Source: CF-162 sp040882565
GTDB lineage: Bacteria > Chloroflexota > Dehalococcoidia > SM23-28-2 > RBG-16-64-32
Assembly (NCBI GenBank): GCA_040882565.1
Contig: JBBEAZ010000022.1
Coordinates: forward strand, 1-64,000
Direction of reading: 5' to 3'
Length of the DNA stretch: 64,000 nucleotides
Numbering within the stretch: the first letter of the stretch is position 1; every line of letters begins with the position of its first letter. The notes below the pieces were generated by a model. The model searched no databases. It had not been told where the DNA came from and was given only the letters and a program-made list of their open reading frames with translations. Shown in pieces: positions 10,253 to 18,589 of the stretch. Both the position numbers and the translations under genes were made by a program.

Positions 10253-10510
10253 CTACTTCTGCAGCGTTTCGCCGCTGTAGAGCTTGTGCACCTTCACCTG
10301 TCCAGGCGGCGCCGCCTCCACGCAAAGCTCGCAGAGCACGCACTCGTCGAGGTTCTCATCGACGATCGTCGTGTTGCCGGTGGCGCCGGTCGCGAAGATG
10401 TTGACCGGGCAGACCTCGACGAGCTTCTTCGCCAGCTCCTTGTCCTGAGCCGCGGCCGGGTCGACTTCGACCCGGATGAACATGCCGTTCATGGTCTTCG
10501 TCTGTGTCAC
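10253..10510 (-). CDS. Small single-cluster 4Fe-4S ferredoxin-like protein
   Basis: The 85-residue protein has four cysteines spaced for one [4Fe-4S] cluster: C34 in VEVCPVNIF, then C57, C60 and C63 in CVLCELCVEAAPPG. The cluster-1 cysteines of a 2[4Fe-4S] ferredoxin are gone, as in FixX-like proteins. The start is GTG at 10510 and overlaps the stop of the SnoaL fragment by 4 nt (GTGA). It is the last gene of the mcl operon and may carry electrons for an oxidoreductase encoded elsewhere. Confidence 0.78.
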   Translation of the reverse strand: MTQTKTMNGMFIRVEVDPAAAQDKELAKKLVEVCPVNIFATGATGNTTIVDENLDECVLCELCVEAAPPGQVKVHKLYSGETLQK

Positions 10511-10656
10511 TGGCCGTTCGCCATCCGCCAGTGCAGGGCGGTGTCGGTCATGTGCTGGTAGCTCGTGACGTTGTCGTCCAGCTTTTCCAGGATCGCGGGA
10601 ATGTCGCCCCGCCCGAACGCCTCGTACATCGCCTTTACCGTATCAACGTTGCTCAT
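10507..10656 (-). CDS. Truncated SnoaL-like protein (49 residues)
   Basis: The frame begins MSNVDTVKAMYEAFGRGDIPAILEKL, the first helix pair of the SnoaL/ketosteroid-isomerase-like fold (normally 120-140 residues). It then stops after 49 residues. The fold cannot be complete, so this is a remnant or a very small protein kept for coupling: its TGA overlaps the ferredoxin GTG. No remainder of the domain is visible in other frames, which now encode the ferredoxin. Confidence 0.55.
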   Translation of the reverse strand: MSNVDTVKAMYEAFGRGDIPAILEKLDDNVTSYQHMTDTALHWRMANGQ

Positions 10657-10678
10657 TTCGTCCTCCGCTCGGGCGGTT

Positions 10679-11491
10679 TCAGTTGCTCCCAAGGAAGCTT
10701 GCGAGGCCTTCCGCCATATCGCGTGGGTTCTCGACCTGTAGGAGGTGGGCCGCGTGGGGCAGTACGAACGGCTTCGCGTTCGGGAACCACTCAAGCACTC
10801 GTGCGTGAATCTCGCTGTAAGTGGGCAGACCGATCGCGGCGTCGGTGTTCGCGCCCAGGACGGAGAGAACTGGCTGCTTGATGCGCGCAGCGTCCCCTTT
10901 GGTGAACTGCCACTCCGCGATAGCGGGGAATTCGCCCGTGAAAAACGAATCCGCGTCGGCGGCGGCCTGTTCCATGGCACCAGGCGCCTGAGCGTCAACG
11001 ATGCGACGGTAGTCTTTGCCGCACACCTCACGCAAGAACGCATCGACGGCGCCAGCCCTGTCGCCGGACTCATATATCGGGACGGACGCGCCGAGCCGCT
11101 CGATTAGCGCGCCACCGCTGGGAACGTCGAGCAGGGCAGGTTCAAGTAGCGTAAGCGAGCGGACGGCATCTGGAGAGTCGAGGGCGAGCTGGATGCCGAT
11201 GATGGTGCCGGACGAATGCCCGACAACGTGGGCCGGCACGGCGTCGAGCTTCCGCATGAGCGACAAGCAATCGGCCGCGTGCTCCGCAACCGACAGCGCG
11301 CCCTCCGGCCGGCTGCTGCCGGCGTACCCCCGTCGGTGGTAGCCGATAAACCTAAAATCCTTGACGGCCGGTTCCTTCATTAATGGCTGAAACGTGTCTC
11401 CCATGTGAGCACCGTGGATGAAAACCACCGGCTCTCCGGAACCTTGCATTTCGTATTCAAGAGATCCCCCGTCGATGTCAGCTCGTTCCAT
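10679..11491 (-). CDS. Alpha/beta-hydrolase
   Basis: The 270-residue alpha/beta-hydrolase has an oxyanion region VVFIHGAHMGDTF, nucleophile elbow VVGHSSGTIIG, acid in LGANTDAAIG, and the catalytic histidine in LPHAAHLLQVENP. ATG 11491 is preferred over an upstream in-frame ATG because AAGGAGG lies just before it. It is the fourth gene of the minus-strand mcl operon; a thioesterase or esterase role is possible but unproven. Confidence 0.83.
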   Translation of the reverse strand: MERADIDGGSLEYEMQGSGEPVVFIHGAHMGDTFQPLMKEPAVKDFRFIGYHRRGYAGSSRPEGALSVAEHAADCLSLMRKLDAVPAHVVGHSSGTIIGIQLALDSPDAVRSLTLLEPALLDVPSGGALIERLGASVPIYESGDRAGAVDAFLREVCGKDYRRIVDAQAPGAMEQAAADADSFFTGEFPAIAEWQFTKGDAARIKQPVLSVLGANTDAAIGLPTYSEIHARVLEWFPNAKPFVLPHAAHLLQVENPRDMAEGLASFLGSN

Positions 11492-11539
11492 TCCTGGCCT
11501 CCTTCGTCGGTCTGTCACATCCGTTGGGTTTGGAGCATA

Positions 11540-12442
11540 TCAGACAGCGGGGAGTCTCTGCTTAACCAGGTCCGGGATGTCCCCGATCTCCTCGGCTACC
11601 GAGATGCCAGCCTCCTCGAGACGCAGCAGTTTCTCGGCCGCCGTGTCCGCCTTGCCCTCGACGATCGTGCCGGCGTGACCGAAACGTATCCCCGGCATCT
11701 TGTCCATGAACTTGCCTGCCATGAAGGCGATGATCGGCAGGCGCGACTTGTTCTCCTTCACCCAGAGCGAAAGCTGCGCGTCCATCGGCCCGCCGGGCTC
11801 GGTGTAGATGACGATCGCGTCGGTCTCCGGGTCGGCCTCGAACAGCGGCATCAGCTCAGCATAGGTCGAGCCGATAAGGGGGTCACCGCCGATGCTGACG
11901 GCGGTGCTCTGTCCCAACCCGGCGGCGGTGAGCGAGTTCGAAATCTCAGTCGTCATGCCGCCGGAGCGCGACATAACGCCGATGCGACCCGGCGTGTAAG
12001 CCTGCCGTGTGTTCGCAGCGGGCCCGCCGATGCCGCCCATCTTCGACTTGCCCGGCGTGATGATCCCAAGGCAGTTCGGACCGATGATCCGCGTGCCGCG
12101 CATCCGCGCCAGCTCCAGCACCTGCGCCATCTCGTAGCGGGGCATCCGCTCGGTGACGATTACCAGTAGCTTGATGCCGTTCTCGATGGCTTCGAAGGCC
12201 GCGTCGCGCACGAAGGGCGCGGGAACCGTGATCACCGAGCCGTCGACATGCATTTTCGCCGTGATCTCAGCGATCGTGTCGTAGACGGGCACGCCGTAGA
12301 CGTCGCGGCCGCCGCGTCCAGGCGTCACGCCGCCGACGACCTTCGAACCGTAGTCCTGGCACTCGCGCGTCATGTTCACGGCCTCGCGGCCGGTGATTCC
12401 CTGGATTATGAATGTCGTGTTCTCGTCGATCAGGATGCTCAT
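11540..12442 (-). CDS. Succinyl-CoA-synthetase-like (malate-CoA ligase-like) alpha subunit
   Basis: The 300-residue protein has an N-terminal CoA-binding Rossmann domain (IIQGITGREAVNMTREC, GVTPGRGGRDVYGVPVYD). The ligase domain carries the phosphohistidine segment IRFGHAGTIVEG (H256) and GPNCLGIITPG. Family members link NTP hydrolysis to formation of succinyl-, malyl- or other dicarboxyl-CoA. Being in one operon with malyl-CoA lyase favours malate (or citramalate/mesaconate) as substrate, as for MtkB. The start overlaps the DUF1330 gene by 4 nt. Confidence 0.82.
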   Translation of the reverse strand: MSILIDENTTFIIQGITGREAVNMTRECQDYGSKVVGGVTPGRGGRDVYGVPVYDTIAEITAKMHVDGSVITVPAPFVRDAAFEAIENGIKLLVIVTERMPRYEMAQVLELARMRGTRIIGPNCLGIITPGKSKMGGIGGPAANTRQAYTPGRIGVMSRSGGMTTEISNSLTAAGLGQSTAVSIGGDPLIGSTYAELMPLFEADPETDAIVIYTEPGGPMDAQLSLWVKENKSRLPIIAFMAGKFMDKMPGIRFGHAGTIVEGKADTAAEKLLRLEEAGISVAEEIGDIPDLVKQRLPAV

Positions 12443-12747
12443 GCCTTGTCCCTCGGTGGCATGACGAGGCCCTCCACGATGAACAGGTGCCCGGTCGTGG
12501 CGTTCTTCCTCAGGCCGATGATCGTCTGGTAGCCTTCAGAGTCGTACCATGCGCGGGCTTGCGCCAGCGACGGAAACTCGCCGACAATCGTCCGCAGGTA
12601 GGGGATGGTACCCTCTCTCACTTCGGCGTCGTTCGCGGCGACGATCTTCCCGTCATAGCCTTCGAGCGTCGAGAATATCTTTGATGCGTACTCGTAGTAC
12701 ATGTCGAGGTCGTGCACCGTCATCTGCGCGATCACGTAAGCGCTCAT
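12439..12747 (-). CDS. DUF1330-family protein embedded in the acyl-CoA ligase operon
   Basis: The 102-residue protein reads MSAYVIAQMTVHDLDMYYEYA and later EFPSLAQARAWYDSEGYQTI, the two ends of the DUF1330 dimeric ferredoxin-like (ABM) fold. Its reaction is unknown. It overlaps the gene before it and the gene after it by 4 nt each, so it is translationally locked between the beta and alpha ligase subunits. That suggests a product needed in step with the ligase. Confidence 0.8.
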   Translation of the reverse strand: MSAYVIAQMTVHDLDMYYEYASKIFSTLEGYDGKIVAANDAEVREGTIPYLRTIVGEFPSLAQARAWYDSEGYQTIIGLRKNATTGHLFIVEGLVMPPRDKA

Positions 12748-13952
12748 TTCGCGTTGATCTTATCCACCGCGCGCTTGGCCGCCTCTGACATCGAGACGGT
12801 GCGGTCGCAGTAGTCGACGCCGTACTTCTCCAGGAGCTTGAAGCCTTCGCCTTCCCAGGCGCCGGGGATGCGGAACACCGCGATCTTCTCCGCCGGGTCG
12901 AAACCGGCCTCGATGACGCCCTTGACCACGCCTCGCGCCACGATGTCGACGCGGGTGTTTGAGACGACGTTCATGATCACGGCGATCTTGTCGACGCCGG
13001 GCTTGCTCAAGATCACCTTGGTGAGCTCGCACGCCTTCTTCACGCTGGGGTTGCCCCCGATCTCGCAGTAGTTCGCCGGGCGGCCGCCGTACTTCTGCAC
13101 AGCGTCGAAGATCGTCAGCGAGCCGCCGCCGGCACCGATTACAAGCCCGAGGTTGCCGTCGAACTCGACGATGCGGCCGGCAACCCCGCGGTGGTCGACG
13201 TTGTCGACTCGCGCGCCGCGCATCTCGAATTCCGTCGGCGGGCGGCCCTGGCGCGTCTCGTCGGCGCCGATCCCAAGCTCGTCCAGCACGGTCTTCTGGT
13301 GGCGTTCGCGCGCCTCCTCTTCCATGTCGAGGTGGCAGTCCAGCACGACGAACGAGCCGTCCTCCAGTTGACCCAGCGGGTTGATCTCGGCCAGCGTCAG
13401 GTTGTAGGCGAGGAACGTCTGCACGAGACGGCTCAGCGTGGTCGTGATCTGGTTCAGCTCGCTGCCCGTGATGCCGAGCGAGGCGACCGCTTCTTTGGCC
13501 TTGTAGTCCGTGAAGGGAATGAGCGTCGAGAAATGCACCTTGGCGATGTGCTCCGGGTGCGTCTCGGCGACCTCCTCGATGTCGATGCCGCCCATGTCGC
13601 TGACGATCATCACCGGCAGCTTGGCCACGCCGTCGAAGGTCACTCCCAGATAGTATTCCTTCGCCACCGCCGCTTTCGCCTCGACGAGCACGTTCACCGG
13701 CAGCTGGTCCTTGATCGGCAGCTCGAGAATCTTGAGGCAGGCGTCCGCGGCCTCGTCCGGCGTGTCGGCGAAGAGGATGCCGCCGGCCTTCATCCGTCCG
13801 CCTGCCAGCACCTGCGACTTCAGCACGACCGGGCCGCCGATGTCAGCGGCGATCCGATGTGCGTCTGGCGGCTGCTCGGCAGTGCCGCCCTCAGGCAGGC
13901 GCACGCCTTGCTTGCGTAGTAGGCGCTTGGCTTCGAATTCGTAGAAACGCAC
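12744..13952 (-). CDS. Divergent succinyl-CoA-synthetase-like (malate-CoA ligase-like) beta subunit
   Basis: The 402-residue ATP-grasp protein begins MRFYEFEAKRLLRKQGVRLP. It has the ATP-grasp features VVLKSQVLAGGRMKAGGI, MGGIDIEEVAE and LAEINPLGQLEDGSFVVLD. The CoA-ligase half differs from common SucC/MtkA: the glycine-rich segment is VIGAGGGSLTIFDAV rather than a GAGLAMATMD-like one, and NIFGG-type residues are replaced by MNVVSNTRVD. It is therefore a separate subgroup with uncertain substrate. GTG 13952 shares a base with the mcl stop (TAGTG). Confidence 0.8.
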   Translation of the reverse strand: MRFYEFEAKRLLRKQGVRLPEGGTAEQPPDAHRIAADIGGPVVLKSQVLAGGRMKAGGILFADTPDEAADACLKILELPIKDQLPVNVLVEAKAAVAKEYYLGVTFDGVAKLPVMIVSDMGGIDIEEVAETHPEHIAKVHFSTLIPFTDYKAKEAVASLGITGSELNQITTTLSRLVQTFLAYNLTLAEINPLGQLEDGSFVVLDCHLDMEEEARERHQKTVLDELGIGADETRQGRPPTEFEMRGARVDNVDHRGVAGRIVEFDGNLGLVIGAGGGSLTIFDAVQKYGGRPANYCEIGGNPSVKKACELTKVILSKPGVDKIAVIMNVVSNTRVDIVARGVVKGVIEAGFDPAEKIAVFRIPGAWEGEGFKLLEKYGVDYCDRTVSMSEAAKRAVDKINAK

Positions 13953-15001
13953 TAGAACCCGTACAACTTCGCGTATTCAGCATCGCGCTGGCCGATCATT
14001 TTGGCGGTCTGCACCATGACCTGCGCCTGCTTAAATGTGGCATCGTCCTGCATTCTGCCGTCAAGCATCACTGTGCCGGTGCCGTCGCCCATGGCCTCGA
14101 TAATGCGCTTGGCCATCGTGACTTCCTCGACAGTCGGGCTGAATTCGCGCCGGGCGATCTCGATCTGGCTCGGGTGCAGCGTCCAGGCGCCGACGCAGCC
14201 CATCAAGAAGGCTGCTCGGAACTGATACTGGCAGGCGACGGGGTCTTCAATAGCGCCGAAGGGACCGTAGAACGGCAGGATGCCGGCCGAGTTGCAGGCG
14301 TCGACCATGCGGGCCAGCGTGTAGTGCCAGGGGTCTTGCTGGGCCGATACCCGGGGGGCTTCGGGGTCGTCTGAATCTGGGTCAGCGATGACCTGGTATG
14401 AAGGATGCCCGCCGCCGACCCTCGTCGTTTTCATCCTCCGGGAAGCAGCGAGGTCCGCCGGCCCCAGGCTGATGCCCTGCATCCGCGGACTCGCGGCGCA
14501 GATTTCCTCGACGTTGGAGACTCCCAGGGCGGTTTCCAGGATGGCGTGGACCTGCAGCGACTTTTTGATCTCGTGCTTCGCTTCGAGCTGGGCGAGCAGC
14601 CGGTCGATGTAATGGATGTCCCATGGCCCTTCGACCTTTGGCACCATGACCACATCGAGTTTGTCGCCGATCCGGGGGATGACCGTGAAGAGGTCGTCGA
14701 GCACCCAGGGGCTGTCGAGGCTGTTGATGCGTGTCCAGAGTGACGTATCGCCGAAGTCGTTGTTGAGCGCGACCTCGATCAGGCCGTCGCGCGCAGCCTG
14801 CTTATCCGTCGCCGGGATGGCGTCTTCCAAGTTGCCCAGCAGCACGTCCACTTGCGGGATGAGCTCCGGGATCTTCGCCCGCACTTTCTCCGCCTGTGGC
14901 GGAAAGAAGTGGATCATCCGGTATGGCCGCGCGGGGATCTGAGTAGGTGGTGAGGGCGCACCGGCCGCAAGCGGCGCAAAGAACGCCCTGGGATTTCGCA
15001 T
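13952..15001 (-). CDS. mcl: Malyl-CoA / beta-methylmalyl-CoA / citramalyl-CoA lyase, Chloroflexus type
   Basis: The 349-residue CitE/HpcH-family TIM-barrel lyase has the layout of Chloroflexus Mcl. It has RPYRMIHFFPPQAEKVRAKI, LGNLEDAIPATDKQAARDGL, PKVEGPWDIHYIDRLLAQLE, GISLGPADLAASRRMKTTRV, and a C-terminal MLDGRMQDDATFKQA followed by KLYGF. It cleaves or forms malyl-CoA (acetyl-CoA plus glyoxylate) and beta-methylmalyl-CoA (propionyl-CoA plus glyoxylate), and in Chloroflexus citramalyl-CoA. It heads a seven-gene minus-strand operon with a -10 box at 15052-15057 and a leader of about 45 nt. Confidence 0.88.
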   Translation of the reverse strand: MRNPRAFFAPLAAGAPSPPTQIPARPYRMIHFFPPQAEKVRAKIPELIPQVDVLLGNLEDAIPATDKQAARDGLIEVALNNDFGDTSLWTRINSLDSPWVLDDLFTVIPRIGDKLDVVMVPKVEGPWDIHYIDRLLAQLEAKHEIKKSLQVHAILETALGVSNVEEICAASPRMQGISLGPADLAASRRMKTTRVGGGHPSYQVIADPDSDDPEAPRVSAQQDPWHYTLARMVDACNSAGILPFYGPFGAIEDPVACQYQFRAAFLMGCVGAWTLHPSQIEIARREFSPTVEEVTMAKRIIEAMGDGTGTVMLDGRMQDDATFKQAQVMVQTAKMIGQRDAEYAKLYGF

Positions 15002-15051
15002 GCTCGAATAGCTTCTCTCTAGATGTGCGCTCAGTCGTAAGGCCGACGCGG

Positions 15052-15057
15052 ATTATA
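15052..15057 (-). promoter_or_regulatory. -10 box (TATAAT) of the mcl operon
   Basis: A perfect TATAAT on the minus strand lies 50 nt before the mcl ATG. An AGAGAG-rich stretch serves as ribosome site. The promoter of the second CitE-like gene faces away from it 38 bp further on. Confidence 0.55.
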
Positions 15058-15095
15058 TGGACGCGCCGATGCGGGGGTCAAGGCGAGTCGCGTGG

Positions 15096-15101
15096 TATAA
15101 C
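15096..15101 (+). promoter_or_regulatory. -10 box (TATAAC) giving a leaderless CitE-like mRNA
   Basis: TATAAC is followed by 7 nt and then GTG 15109. The transcription start would fall at or next to the start codon, and no ribosome site is present. Confidence 0.5.
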
Positions 15102-15108
15102 CGTATCT

Positions 15109-16023
15109 GTGACAGACACGCCGCCCGGCCACATCTCGCAACGGGGCGCTGCGCCCGTGATGCGCAGCATGATGACCGTGCCTGTGATCGTCCCGCGCTT
15201 CATCGAAAGGGCGCCGGAAGCAGGCGCCGATGTCATCTGCCTCGACCTTGAGGACTCCGTTCCGCCCGCCGAGAAGGTGGCGGCGCGCCCGCTCGCCCGC
15301 AAGGCGATCGAGGCGATGCCGCGCACTGGTTACGCCACTTACGTGCGCATCAACGGCTACTGGACCGGGCTGACGGAAGGCGACTTGGATGAAGTCGTGC
15401 GGCACGGGCTCGATGGCGTCGTCCTCTCGAAGGCCGAATCTCCGGATGAAGTGAAGGCGCTCGATCAGCTCCTCACCCGCCTCGAGAGTGAGCGTGGCCT
15501 GTCCGGCGGTTCGATCGCGGTGATGCCGCTTATCGAGACGGCGAAGGGAATCATGGAGGCGTACGACATCTGCCGGGCATCACCGCGGCTGGCGGGTGCG
15601 ATCTTCGGCGCGGAGGACTACGCCACAGATATGGCCATCCGTCGCACCGAGACCGGCAAGGAGGTCCTCTGGGCGCGCACCCAGGTCGCCGTCGCCTGCC
15701 GCGCCGCTGGAATCGCGGCGATAGATACGCCGGACCCTAACTACACCGACGAAACGAACCTGCGGCGCGAGATGAACCTGGCGAATAGCCTGGGCTACGC
15801 CGGCAAGCTCTGCATCCACCCGCTGCAGGTACAAATTGCGAACGAAATCTTCAGCCCGGGCATCGAGGAAATCGCCGAAGCGCGCGCGGTGGTCGAGGCT
15901 TTTGAGCGCGACGGGCTCGCAAAAGGACTCGCTGCTATTGCCGTAGACGGTAAAATGATTGACACGCCCATCTACTGGCGCGCCAAACGGCTGGTCGACT
16001 GGGCAGAAGAAGCAAAGCCGTAG
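15109..16023 (+). CDS. HpcH/HpaI aldolase family CitE-like lyase
   Basis: The 304-residue protein is the compact CitE form. It carries MRSMMTVPVIVPRFIERAPE, DVICLDLEDSVPP (metal/CoA site Asp-Glu), MPLIETAKGIMEAYDI and IFGAEDYATDMAIRR. It ends in an index segment GYAGKLCIHPLQVQIANEIF. Such proteins cleave citryl-, malyl- or citramalyl-CoA or act as malyl-CoA thioesterases. It belongs to a different subgroup from Mcl across the divergent promoter region. The start GTG 15109 is set by the -10 box 7 nt upstream; longer frames enter the mcl leader. Confidence 0.83.
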   Translation: MTDTPPGHISQRGAAPVMRSMMTVPVIVPRFIERAPEAGADVICLDLEDSVPPAEKVAARPLARKAIEAMPRTGYATYVRINGYWTGLTEGDLDEVVRHGLDGVVLSKAESPDEVKALDQLLTRLESERGLSGGSIAVMPLIETAKGIMEAYDICRASPRLAGAIFGAEDYATDMAIRRTETGKEVLWARTQVAVACRAAGIAAIDTPDPNYTDETNLRREMNLANSLGYAGKLCIHPLQVQIANEIFSPGIEEIAEARAVVEAFERDGLAKGLAAIAVDGKMIDTPIYWRAKRLVDWAEEAKP

Positions 16024-16042
16024 CAAAACGAGGGAGCTGAGC

Positions 16043-16834
16043 ATGGCACTGAGCATTCGGCAACTGGTACTTATGGCGATGGTCGCGATTGCGATCTCTC
16101 TGGGCGCATGTGGCGGAGATGACGACGCAAACGTCGATCTGCCCGATAACGTCGATGTCGACGTGGAGGACTTCGGCTCGCCGACGGGGTACTGGGAGGG
16201 CGAGGGAACCGCTTACGAAACGCCAATCGATGACGGAGTGCGAACGCTCACTCGCGACGCTGACTTTGAGTTCTGGTTCTCCCTCAACTCCGACGGTCAC
16301 GCGACAGGCGAAATCACCTTGACCTACGACTCCGTGCTTACCGTCGATGGCCTTCCGAACTTGAGCCTACCCGGTGTGGGCGGGGTGAGCGCGGCGTTCG
16401 ATCCGGAAGTGGGTGGCGAGATCACCGACGAGGACCCGACGCGCGTCTTTCCGCTTGTGGGGTTGTACACAGAAGGTGACGGGCTGATCCTGGCCATGGT
16501 CCCCGGCGAGGAGCCAGATCCGATCGAATTCACGATTCGGGCAGATCCGGGGGTGAGTGCCGGCTTCGACGTCGGAGGCGCGGGTAGCGTAGGCATCGAC
16601 GGAGAGGGCTCCGGAACGATCGCTTACGTGATCGACATGACGCCCTTTACACCGTTCGGCAGTGCAGACTTCGCCGAGGTGGAGAAGCGGCCGGGCGGAC
16701 CGTTCGCGGCGCACTTCGAGTTCAACGATGACACTTACGCAATCGAGTGGAGCGCAGTGCAGCAGACAAGCGACACGCAGACCGTCGATATAACCGACGA
16801 GATGCAAGACGCGCTCGACAGCCTTCTGGAGTAG
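16043..16834 (+). CDS. Secreted lipoprotein of unknown function
   Basis: The 263-residue protein has a signal peptide and lipobox ending ISLGACGGDDD, with the lipidated cysteine at about residue 23. An acidic linker and a beta-rich domain follow, containing TGYWEGEGTAYET, GEITLTYDSVLTVDG and IAYVIDMTPFTPFG. It would sit on the outer face of the membrane. A GAGGGAG ribosome site precedes ATG 16043. It lies between CitE-like and mcmA genes on the same strand, but no link in function is evident. Confidence 0.72.
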   Translation: MALSIRQLVLMAMVAIAISLGACGGDDDANVDLPDNVDVDVEDFGSPTGYWEGEGTAYETPIDDGVRTLTRDADFEFWFSLNSDGHATGEITLTYDSVLTVDGLPNLSLPGVGGVSAAFDPEVGGEITDEDPTRVFPLVGLYTEGDGLILAMVPGEEPDPIEFTIRADPGVSAGFDVGGAGSVGIDGEGSGTIAYVIDMTPFTPFGSADFAEVEKRPGGPFAAHFEFNDDTYAIEWSAVQQTSDTQTVDITDEMQDALDSLLE

Positions 16835-16855
16835 TGGGACACTTGTAGGACAGCT

Positions 16856-18535
16856 ATGGCCAGTAACGGCAGCAACGGACACATCCGCGACGAGCACGAG
16901 CGCTGGCTGAAGGGCGCCTACGCGAAGGCTGTCGAAAAGGGCGGCCAGCGCAAGGACACCGACTTCCGGACCAGTTCAACAGCCGCCGAGCCGCTCTACA
17001 CGCCCGCTGACACCGAGGACATCGACTACAACCGCGACGTTGGCTACCCCGGCGAGTACCCGTACACCCGCGGCGTCCAGCCGACGATGTACCGTGGCCG
17101 TCTCTGGTCGATCCGCCAGTACGCTGGCTACGGCACACCCGACGAGACGAACGAGCGCTTCAAGTTCCTCCTCAGTGAAGGCCAGCTCGGGCTCTCCGTC
17201 GCCTTCGACCTGCCGACGCAGCTGGGCTACGACTCTGATGACAAACTCGCGCTCGGCGAAGTCGGCAAGGTCGGCGTCGCCATCGACACGCTCGCCGACA
17301 TGGAGACGATGTTCGACGGCATCCCCTTGGACCAGGTGAGCACCTCGATGACGATCAACGCGCCGGCCGCCGTGCTCGTCGCCATGTACGCGGTCGTCGG
17401 CGAGAAGCAGGGCGTCGCCCAGGAGCGGGTGTCCGGCACCGCGCAAAACGACGTGCTCAAGGAGTACGTCGCGCGCGGCACGTACATTTACCCACCTCTG
17501 CCGTCGATCCGACTCGCGGCGGACCTCATGGCCCACTGCGCTCGCGAGTTGCCTCGCTTCAACGCCATCAGCATCAGCGGCTACCACATGCGCGACGCCG
17601 GGTGCACGGCCGTCCAGGAGATCGCCTTCACGTTCGCCAACGCGATCGCGTACGTGGAGGCGGCTGTGGCACGCGGGGTTAGCGCGGACGAGATCGGCCC
17701 GCGCATCTCCTGGATCTTTAACACGCAGAACAACTTCCTCGAAGAGGTCGCCAAGTATCGCGCCCTCCGCCGGATGTGGGCGACGATCATGAAGGAGCGC
17801 TTCGGCGCCACCGATCCTCGTTCGCTGATGTTGCGCACGCACGTCCAGACCGGCGGGGCGACCCTCACCGCGCAGCAGCCCGAGGTCAACATCGTGCGCG
17901 CCGCCATGCAGGGGCTGGCGAGCGTCCTTGGTGGCGTCCAGTCGCTGGCCCTCTCTTGCTACGACGAGGCGCTCGCGCTGCCGACCGAGCAGGCCCAGCG
18001 CATCGCCGTCCGCACCCAGCAGATCATCGGCTACGAGAGTGGCGTTACGGACTCGGCTGACCCGCTCGGTGGCTCGTACTACATCGAGTCGCTGACGAAC
18101 GAACTCGAGGCGAAGGCGTGGGAGTACTTGGACAAAGTCGAAGACATGGGCGGCTCAGTCGCCGCGATCGAGTCTGGCTACGTCCAGCGCGAGATCCAGG
18201 AAGCCTCCTACGCCTACCAGAAGGCGATCGACGACGGCCAGAAGATCATCGTCGGCGTCAACAAGTTCGTCGACGAGAACGAAGAGCCTCAGATGATCTT
18301 CCGCACCGATCCGGCGTCTGAGAAGGCGCAGATCGAGCGCCTCAACGAGGTGCGCGGCCAGCGCGACAGTGCCGCCGTCACAGCCTCGCTAGCGCGGCTC
18401 GCAGAAGCCTGCAACGGTACCGAGAACCTGATGCCCCCGATCACCTCGGCCGTCCGGGCCTACGTGTCCATCGGCGAGATCTGCGGGACGATGCGCACGG
18501 TCTTCGGCGAATACACACCACAGACCGCGGTCTAG
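16856..18535 (+). CDS. mcmA: Methylmalonyl-CoA mutase, large catalytic subunit (N-terminal type)
   Basis: The 559-residue protein is the TIM-barrel substrate domain of methylmalonyl-CoA mutase: YPYTRGVQPTMYRGRLWSIR, AGYGTPDETNERFKFLL, VAFDLPTQLGYDSD, RISWIFNTQNNFLEEVAKYR and RTHVQTGGATLTAQQPEVN. It interconverts methylmalonyl-CoA and succinyl-CoA, feeding propionyl-CoA carbon to the TCA cycle. The protein ends after VFGEYTPQTAV, so the B12-binding domain (DxHxxG) is absent and must come from a separate gene not in this window. Start ATG 16856 follows a weak ribosome site (GTAGGACAG). Confidence 0.92.
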   Translation: MASNGSNGHIRDEHERWLKGAYAKAVEKGGQRKDTDFRTSSTAAEPLYTPADTEDIDYNRDVGYPGEYPYTRGVQPTMYRGRLWSIRQYAGYGTPDETNERFKFLLSEGQLGLSVAFDLPTQLGYDSDDKLALGEVGKVGVAIDTLADMETMFDGIPLDQVSTSMTINAPAAVLVAMYAVVGEKQGVAQERVSGTAQNDVLKEYVARGTYIYPPLPSIRLAADLMAHCARELPRFNAISISGYHMRDAGCTAVQEIAFTFANAIAYVEAAVARGVSADEIGPRISWIFNTQNNFLEEVAKYRALRRMWATIMKERFGATDPRSLMLRTHVQTGGATLTAQQPEVNIVRAAMQGLASVLGGVQSLALSCYDEALALPTEQAQRIAVRTQQIIGYESGVTDSADPLGGSYYIESLTNELEAKAWEYLDKVEDMGGSVAAIESGYVQREIQEASYAYQKAIDDGQKIIVGVNKFVDENEEPQMIFRTDPASEKAQIERLNEVRGQRDSAAVTASLARLAEACNGTENLMPPITSAVRAYVSIGEICGTMRTVFGEYTPQTAV

Positions 18536-18589
18536 CGAAACAGGCGCCCGCCTGCGCAGACGCCCGTCGATTGCCCCTATAGTGTCGCG

